Shown here piece by piece: positions 57,966 through 64,000 of a stretch of DNA of 64,000 nt; within the stretch, counting starts at the first letter, position 1; each line of letters begins with the position of its first letter. Location: positions 60,418 through 124,417 of the forward strand of contig JABCPU010000193.1 of assembly GCA_016800925.1 (NCBI GenBank), in the 5' to 3' direction. A program made the position numbers and the translations under genes. This DNA is from Suillus spraguei. Its lineage: Eukaryota > Basidiomycota > Agaricomycetes > Boletales > Suillaceae. Below the pieces are notes generated by a model, which was not told the DNA's origin, searched no databases, and saw only the letters and a list, made by a program, of their open reading frames with translations.

Positions 57966-59851
57966 CCAGTAATCACTCCACATCTCTTCGAATATAGCGT
58001 CTCAATCCGTTCAGCTTTTCCCTTCCAATGGCTCAAGCTCTGGTGGGAATGCGGATTGGAAACAACCTTCGCCAGAGTACCAGGCACGAGTACCAACTTC
58101 TCGTACTTGAACAATGAATCGGACACGGCCGTGACCAGCCCTTCTTGCAAGAAAGGCCAACCGATGAAAGTGCGTTTGCCAACCATTTCCTGGGCGATAT
58201 CCTCTACCTTGCGGTTTTCGTGAGGATTTTGTATGTGAACTGCCATTGACTTGTTGCGGCTTTCGGAACGAACCGTGTACATTGACACCGTGAAAGCCTA
58301 GTTGTGCTGTGTGGGGTAATGTACCCACAAAGGGAATCCAGCGAAAGCTTTTGCACCGAGGCATACACCTTCGCATAGTCCAGGGACGAGATGGAGTCCA
58401 TCAAGAGTTGGAAGGTCGAAGGATTCCATCTTACATGTGCAACGATATATAGGAGGGAAGAAATCCGGTAATGATGAAGGATAGACTGTGGACTCTCTCC
58501 AGGACTGAAGATAAATTTGGTACTGGTTCCAAACCCATTGCGGCGACGTTCCTCTGGGGTCAACCTATGTTCTCGAGCTGCACACATGGAACGATGACGA
58601 ACTACAACCAAAAAGCGGAATTTGCTACTCACATTTCATTGCTCGTAACAGCCGCTGCTCATCAATAAAGGGAATCTTAACGATTGCTTCCCATTCTTGC
58701 TTCTTTCCATTTAAGTCTTGCTCAAATTCAAGAGGGTAAAAGTCCAATATCGGTGAATTTGGATCGTACATTAGGTCCTATGGTTGATTAGTCTAATGCA
58801 TGACACAGGCCACTGAACATACTTGATATGCTATCGGAACATGTTCCATGCTTGCAGACGGGAGGACGGCCATCAGTTGTTCGAAAGGACGGAAAGGTTT
58901 ACACAGCTCGAACATGAACGACTTGTCACCAAGGTCGCGTAAATCTTGAAGAAAATGTGAACATAGCACAATGAGGACAGGGAATGTAAAAAGTACCAGA
59001 TATCCGCGGGGCGTGATGGTAATTGTAAAACCAGCCCCAGGAGGCGATCCCACTGTAATAGTGATGCATAACCCATTGTAGACCCTCTGCGTAGCGGTAT
59101 ATCAAGTCGTCCATCTCTTTAGGGTCATCATAGGAGATTCCAAGTTTCTCCTGTCGTGCAACCGGTTGGTCTGACGAACGGTATACAAGGTGGGGACGCA
59201 CCTTGTAATATCCTCTCTTCCATTCGGACATTTTGTCGTTGATGGATTGTTCATGTCGTGCGTCAAAACCCCCACCTTCTTCATCATCATCCACCACAGG
59301 GGCCTTGTCGAATTTCTTTGACACTCGATCTACTGCAGCCCTACCTTCATCATCATCTTCCTCCACATCTTCCTACTCGCTCTCACTATTACTGTCTCCG
59401 TTAGCCTGCTCTGGATCAGTTTCTGCCAAGGGTTCGTCCAAAAATCCTGGGAGCCGCCATGTGACAAGATTTTGATCCTCTTCATCGTACTCATCCCATG
59501 TAACCGACAGATGCAACTCCTCCGCCAGGGTGCTGATGAACTTCCGTTCCCGAGCGGGAAACATATTAGGCATTGTCAGGGCCGCAGTACGGTGCTGTGA
59601 GGGTTTCCTGGGGTTTTGCAATACAAACTGCTGTACTTGATCAAAAATGTCTCGTTGAGGGCGCGTAAGAACTAACATGAACTAATTGTTAGTTGTCGAC
59701 AGGAAGAATGGAAAACAAGCTTAGCACGCATGCGCGCAAGTTCCATTTCTTCTACGTGTTTGCTCCGCTTTCCTTTGAACCAATTCGAGTCCACATATTC
59801 TATGGTGTACGGTCTTTCGTCCGCGCCCCTGTAGTCGTCCTAGTATGACAT
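57966..59851 (-). pseudogene. XRN1 5'-3' exoribonuclease fragment
   Basis: XRN1 is the cytoplasmic exonuclease that degrades decapped mRNA. Reading the minus strand from 59851: RPYTIEYVDSNWFKGKRSKH, FPARERKFISTLAEELHLS, TWDEYDEEDQNLVTWRLPG, MSEWKRGYYK, EKLGISYDDPKEMDDLIY, GLQWVMHHYYSGIASWGW, KPFRPFEQLMAVLPSASMEH, EHRLTPEERRRNGFGTSTKF, TLPHTAQLGFHGVNVHGS, VGKRTFIGWPFLQEGLVTAV and ending YSKRCGVITG. The order follows the family from the middle of the conserved N-terminal region into the following domains. The first catalytic block and the C-terminus are absent. An in-frame TAG at 59370-59372 and frame changes between segments (58300-59000) show decay. Confidence 0.88.
59796..59851. repeat. 56-bp direct repeat, copy 1
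   Basis: TATTCTATGGTGTACGGTCT to AGTCGTCCTAGTATGACAT is identical to 60151-60206. It marks the 5' breakpoint of the XRN1 fragment. Confidence 0.9.
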
Positions 59852-60150
59852 GTAGGATCTGTGGATGGCATGTATGATGCTGTCATCGAACGCCTACAAC
59901 GATGGACGGTTCACGAAAGGGACTTGTATACTTAGCAAGCCGTGTGTCTGCTCTCGCCTGTACCTCCACTCCTTTTCGCTCACTCTGGCGCCTTCAGGTG
60001 TCGTTCGCATATGTTCGAGCCACGTCAGCATTTGCTGACGTGCGCTGGGCAGATGCGTTTAGCACTGGAAAAGGGCTTGTACCTTAAGGGAGAAGAGGCT
60101 AATATCGAGGATGGTTGAGATGATATTATATTTTATTAACTTGACCTATG

Positions 60151-60206
60151 TATTCTATGGTGTACGGTCTTTCGTCCGCGCCCCTGTAGTCGTCCTAGTA
60201 TGACAT
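60151..60206. repeat. 56-bp direct repeat, copy 2
   Basis: This is an exact copy of 59796-59851, about 300 bp downstream. Outside it the flanks differ, so only this stub of XRN1 sequence was duplicated. Confidence 0.9.
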
Positions 60207-60686
60207 AGGCAATTGCATTCAAAAAATGATTTGATGTTGCAGAGGTGGAAGGGGACGTAGATGTAGACTGATAGGATGATGAAGACGATGCAGATAGGAT
60301 GATGTTGGGGTGAAGGTGGAAGATGTCACGGTAGGAGAGGACGTTAGAGAGGAAGTGGAAGCTGCTGGTGAGGTGAGACCACCGTAAGTCCAAGCGCCGT
60401 ACTGCCTGAGGGAATCTGGAAGGTGAGGGCATCAGTATAGTACACAATGTATAGTTATCTTGAAGCACATTTCTTCGGCCATAGAAACGAATGTGCAAAC
60501 AAAACCACTCACACTTGGACCGTAGTAAGTGAGTGGGAGCTGAAGGGCGGTCTCGCTGGTTACAGTTTGCCCTCCAGCATTTTTGGACACGCATAATTTC
60601 CTCCTCATGTTAATTTGCATTAAAAAGGGCGATGGCCTGACGGCCGCCACGTAAGTAGTGACCACACCAGACAAGAATGACGCGCC
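60207..60686. other. No supported gene
   Basis: A minus-strand frame (60136-60594) is open but ends in low-complexity Ser/Thr-rich sequence and shows no family signature. Confidence 0.35.
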
Positions 60687-61430
60687 TTAATCAAGAGTAG
60701 GAGATGTGTTTTCTTGACATTGGCGTCCACGAACAGGAACCCGAACGCCAATCAAAGAGAGCGCCAACAAAGAGAGCACCGACCAAAGGGCGATGGCCGA
60801 TTTGTCTTTGCCTGCAGGGCCAGATATCCGCAGCACGCCTGGAACGTTGTCCCCAGTGCTGCTGACCCAGTCCGTGATCTGGGATAGGATTTCCGTGCGC
60901 GTCCCTTCAAGGCATTCTTTTTCTTTTCTGGTATCTAGTCCTGCGCCATCTGCAATATCATACCGCCGAGGCCCGATTTCTTCTAAAAAGGTGTGAATAT
61001 ATGCCAAGTGACGAGGACGTTCGAACACTTACCCATATCATGGACATGTATAGCTATGTCATGGACGGGTATGACTACATCGGAAGCAACCTGGTCCCAG
61101 AAGCTTTGCATAAGCCTATCGAAGACGTCATTGTACTTTTGAATCGTATCTGTTGTTCCCGAGGTGACGTTCTTTCCGAGTCTGCTCCCTGTAATGATAG
61201 TATAAGCTTAAGATGCTCAATAAAGCAACGGCTTATTAAGACTCAAATATTATTGGTCTCCGAATAATTTTTGATAAAATATTTGACGCATTCACAGAGT
61301 CATGTAAGACAACCGATGACAATGCGTCGAGGGTGAAGTCAGCAACGTGGCGTGAGAGTCCTCCCGGGAGCTGCCGGACAACTCTGGTTCCGGTTTTGCT
61401 GATGGCCCCTTGTTGTACAACTCTCAAGTA
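60687..61430 (-). pseudogene. NACHT-type NTPase fragment
   Basis: The N-terminal piece of an NLR-like protein of the kind amplified in mushroom genomes. On the minus strand a segment with YNDVFDRLMQSFWDQVASDV precedes GLDTRKEKECLEGTRTEILS and ITDWVSSTGDNVPGVLRISG; the Walker A is GPAGKDKSAIA (60793-60826), with Asp where most family members have Gly but with Lys-Ser kept. Just after the P-loop the frame departs into unrelated hydrophobic sequence, so the rest of the NACHT domain and all sensor repeats are missing. Frames upstream are also broken. Confidence 0.7.
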
Positions 61431-61586
61431 AACACGAAACAGCTAGGTCTTAGGTGAGAGAGTTTTGCTCATCAATATCATAGGGTTCTAAATATTCCTC
61501 TGATCTCCCTCCTAAAAAGTGCAATCGCAAACGGTTGACAGTGCTCGCCTTATCCGGTCTGCAGTGATTGGACTTTCAACGATCTC

Positions 61587-62290
61587 ATGGCATACAACAT
61601 CACCGTCACGCCTCAGTCGCCTGAACAGTTTTTTCGTCAAAACCATGGAACGCTCTTGGAGGGTGTAGATCCATCCCTCCTTAATCCCAGCCTTAATGAC
61701 GAGAATATCTCAGACGCCGTTTTCGAATATCTAGGCCATCTTGACCTGGCTACCAATGTCACTCAAGAAAGTTTCATTGACGCGTTTGCTCAGAAAACTC
61801 TTCAGATACTCGGCTTCGTTGAACGTGGCTTAATCCTCACCGCACGTCATAATATCCCACTACGGATCTGTGGCGATAACCAGCGAGTTGCCGAAACAGA
61901 TGCGTGTCTGCTCGATCTGCGATCGATGATCAATCTTGCTTGTTTGCAAGATGACAAAACCATATTCAGTAGGTCTTATCCAGAACCACAGGTCATTGCA
62001 GAAGCGATTTCCGCGTATCAAGACAACAATGAGAAACGGATCCTCAGATCACTCCCCCCCTTGATGCCATGACTATTCCGTGCATCACTATGGTTGGCAC
62101 TCGACCTATCTTCTATCTCGTCCCTGTCACCGAAGCGCTCAGCAATGCGGTTGCGATTGAGTAAAGTGTTGTGCTGGTACTTTACGTCTTGTCCCTCCGT
62201 CTTTTCAAGTGTCGTATTTCGCTTTAAGTTGACACCTGAAGGATGCGCAGAAGTGGGCATGTCCACCATTTCTATCGTCAACATGGACCT
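61587..62290 (+). pseudogene. Mushroom-specific hypothetical protein, frameshifted
   Basis: It starts MAYNITVTPQSPEQFFRQ and includes SDAVFEYLGHLDLATN, QKTLQILGFVERGLILTARH, PLRICGDNQRVAETDACLLD and PQVIAEAISAYQDNNEKR. The frame slips at a run of C bases near 62055 (CACTCCCCCCCTT); the next frame continues DAMTIPCITMVGTRPIFYLV and PVTEALSNAVAIE before TAA, then decays. The MTIPCITMxGTRPxFYxVPVT block is one I associate with a widespread Agaricomycete family of unknown function. Confidence 0.6.
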
Positions 62291-62349
62291 TCATTTCAGA
62301 CCGTGAGCATGCCTTAGATCTTTGTATGTATGCCTATCATTTTATGGCG

Positions 62350-62784
62350 CTAGTCAGCGAGTAAAGGCTGGAGAGTCATATGTGAATGCGTCAACCTCAG
62401 ACTTAAGATCAGAGCTCCACCGATCTGGAGTACATCCCCGAATGGAGTCCGAGGCATGTCATTGGAGTCGTCTGTAGATCTAGCTAGAATGGAGGCGACT
62501 CTATCTTCCAGCTGCTGACTCGGTAGGAGTTGCACCTGAGGCTTCGTCTTCTGGAAGAACTCGCTTAGCTCGTGCAAGTCCTGAACCAGGACTCCCAAGT
62601 CTTCATTCCGCAAACAGGGGCTCTTGGTGGGCATTCTTGCATAATATCTTTGTATTTCCGTCATGGGTTGTTCTAGAGTTTTGTATTGACCTCTCTGTCC
62701 GGTGCACAGGCCTTGCTGCGGCAGTTGAAAGTAAATAGTTTCTTGCTCCGCCTCGGGATCGACATGAAACAAGAGCGCATGCAA
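62350..62784 (-). CDS. Hypothetical ORF
   Basis: A 144-codon minus-strand frame with coding-like composition (KTLEQPMTEIQRYYARMPT, LGVLVQDLHELSEFFQK). No introns, no recognisable domain, and a possible donor-less end. It may be another fragment. Confidence 0.3.
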   Translation of the reverse strand: MHALLFHVDPEAEQETIYFQLPQQGLCTGQRGQYKTLEQPMTEIQRYYARMPTKSPCLRNEDLGVLVQDLHELSEFFQKTKPQVQLLPSQQLEDRVASILARSTDDSNDMPRTPFGDVLQIGGALILSLRLTHSHMTLQPLLAD

Positions 62785-62997
62785 ACTTCACACTGATCAG
62801 AATGATATAACTCGGCTGTCACTTGTAATCCTTCCTGCCTTTTTGACGGATATTCCTTAGACTCACTCTGTCCTTAGCCTGCATGCATTTTTCTGGCCTA
62901 AGGCCCCATTCACATTTTCGTTTGGTGGATTCTGACAGTTTTGGTTGTTCTGTTCAGATTCTAGGCTGATATGTGCGCACCTCGAGGATATACAATC

Positions 62998-63324
62998 TCA
63001 TGTTTCTAAGACGACCCTCGCGAGATGTGAAGGTTCATTCCATTTCATAGATAGACTATTACGAATAGATCCTTTCAATTGCCTTTTCTCATTGTGGGTG
63101 ATTGACCTCGGCCTGCGCCGTCTTGAGGTTATATTAGCGTGTACCAGTACCAGCCAGCAAATAGGAAATACCTTTCCAATGACAGGTTTTGGATGTTTCT
63201 GAGCTATCTTTCCCAAAGAACTCATCAGGTCATCAAACTTAGGATCCGGCGAGGGACCCATGAAGTTTGTCAACAAAGGTAAAAGGCGGAGAAAGTAGAG
63301 TCTATGAAGTAATTCTAGTGACAT
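62998..63324 (-). pseudogene. Possible cell-morphogenesis protein (Tao3/PAG1/Furry-like) fragment
   Basis: On the minus strand LHRLYFLRLLPLLTNFMGPS, DPKFDDLMSSLGKIAQKHPK and PVI resemble the N-terminus of the fungal Furry-like scaffold family, where the motif continues with a short helix and WR-containing segment. Here it is followed by unrelated frames. The match is short and from memory. Confidence 0.3.
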
Positions 63325-63439
63325 CCAAATGTTCCAGCACTAGTGCTGCTGGTCTGAGCAGATTTGAAAGATGCAGAACCTTTGCTTGGCCCAGGATTTT
63401 CAGATTCAGTCTCATGTGAAGGATGGAAACTCGGGTTAA

Positions 63440-63800
63440 CAAAATAAAGCAAAATAAAGCATTCCGATAGCAAAAAAATAGCACAAATCAAGCAAAGTCA
63501 AGCCCAGTCCTGACGAGGTTTTCGCCTAAAGCCACGCTTCAGATTAAACAAAAAAAAGCAAAATCAAGCATTCCGATAGCAAAAAAATACCCAAAATCAC
63601 ACCCACTCCTGACGAGGTTTTCGCCTAAAGCCACGCTTCAGATTAAACAAAAATCAAGCAATCCAATAGCAAAAATCAAGCAAAGTCAAGCCCAGTCCTG
63701 ACGAGGTTTTCGCCTAACGCTACGCCTCAAATCAAGCAAAATCAAGCAAAGTCAAGCAAAGTCTGAACAAGGTTTTCGCCTCAGCCTACGCATGACCGCA
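63440..63800. repeat. Tandem repeat, period about 70-100 bp, four units
   Basis: Units share CTGACGAGGTTTTCGCCT, AAAGCCACGCTTCAGATTAA and AATCAAGCA/AAAGTCAAGC stretches. GACGAGGTTTTCGCCT stands near 63512, 63611 and 63700, with a diverged copy near 63766. Confidence 0.85.
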
Positions 63801-63889
63801 GACACGATAGTCAAGACTCCAGATAGCAAAAAAATAGGAAAAGACAAGGATAAGAAACACGATCCCATACAATAGTCAAGTCAAGGATA

Positions 63890-64000
63890 AGAAACACGAC
63901 AGACCACCATATCATAGCATACGATACTATACGATAGTGATACGTTACAATAATATCATACAATACAAGGCAATACTATACGATAACATACGATACGATA
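63890..64000. repeat. ACGATACTAT-type microsatellite at the window edge
   Basis: Short ATACGATA/ACTATACGATAG motifs repeat irregularly to the last base; the array probably continues past the window. Confidence 0.8.

Overview
The window is nuclear DNA of a filamentous basidiomycete, very probably an Agaricomycete. The basis is the dense 45-60 nt GT-AG introns, the protein families (SUMO, GMP synthase, COPII Sec23, XRN1, a polyporopepsin-like protease, a NACHT fragment of the mushroom type), and Tc1/mariner and Ty1/copia remnants. No species can be named from the sequence alone.

Region 1 (1-15.4 kb) is ordinary gene-bearing chromosome. It holds the 3' exon of a very-long-chain 3-oxoacyl-CoA reductase, an orphan C-terminal exon, a conserved hypothetical protein, an AlkB-like dioxygenase, a large polytopic membrane protein with an acidic and Ser/Arg-rich tail, a five-exon SUMO gene, and a long low-complexity protein with a helical N-terminus.

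Region 2 (15.4-31.4 kb) is a gene graveyard. A Tc1/mariner transposase remnant sits against a truncated PMC1-type Ca2+-ATPase. An aspartic-protease-like gene is structurally whole but both of its catalytic motifs are altered, and a copia remnant follows directly. Then Sec23, an amidase, a Cys-rich membrane protein, a PP2C phosphatase and the 5' end of REV1 follow head to tail on the plus strand. Most are truncated or broken but keep their introns, which points to DNA-level duplication rather than retroposition.

Region 3 (31.8-51.9 kb) is the most unusual part and a candidate undescribed mobile or selfish locus. It contains an apparently intact 15-exon gene with a ParB/Srx-like motif (gene A), a second large protein of unknown family (gene B), and a zinc-finger protein with a tyrosine-recombinase-like R-R-H-Y constellation (gene C). 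Between them lie a 264-bp hairpin, a 3.4-kb array of 151-bp satellite with a four-unit higher-order repeat, a 2-kb GCAAC-rich satellite, and about 17 copies of a GC-rich palindrome. The palindrome occurs both in the satellite and next to the 3' splice sites of gene C introns. That the three genes form one system is inference from adjacency and shared repeats.

Region 4 (51.9-64 kb) returns to a graveyard: a nearly full-length GMP synthase pseudogene interrupted by a 42-bp minisatellite, an unrecognised broken gene, an MFS fragment, an antisense XRN1 fragment, a NACHT fragment, further broken hypotheticals, and terminal tandem repeats. A CCGTCCCTGC minisatellite element occurs next to the 5' breakpoints or starts of the Sec23 and GMP synthase copies, which may tell how these fragments were moved.
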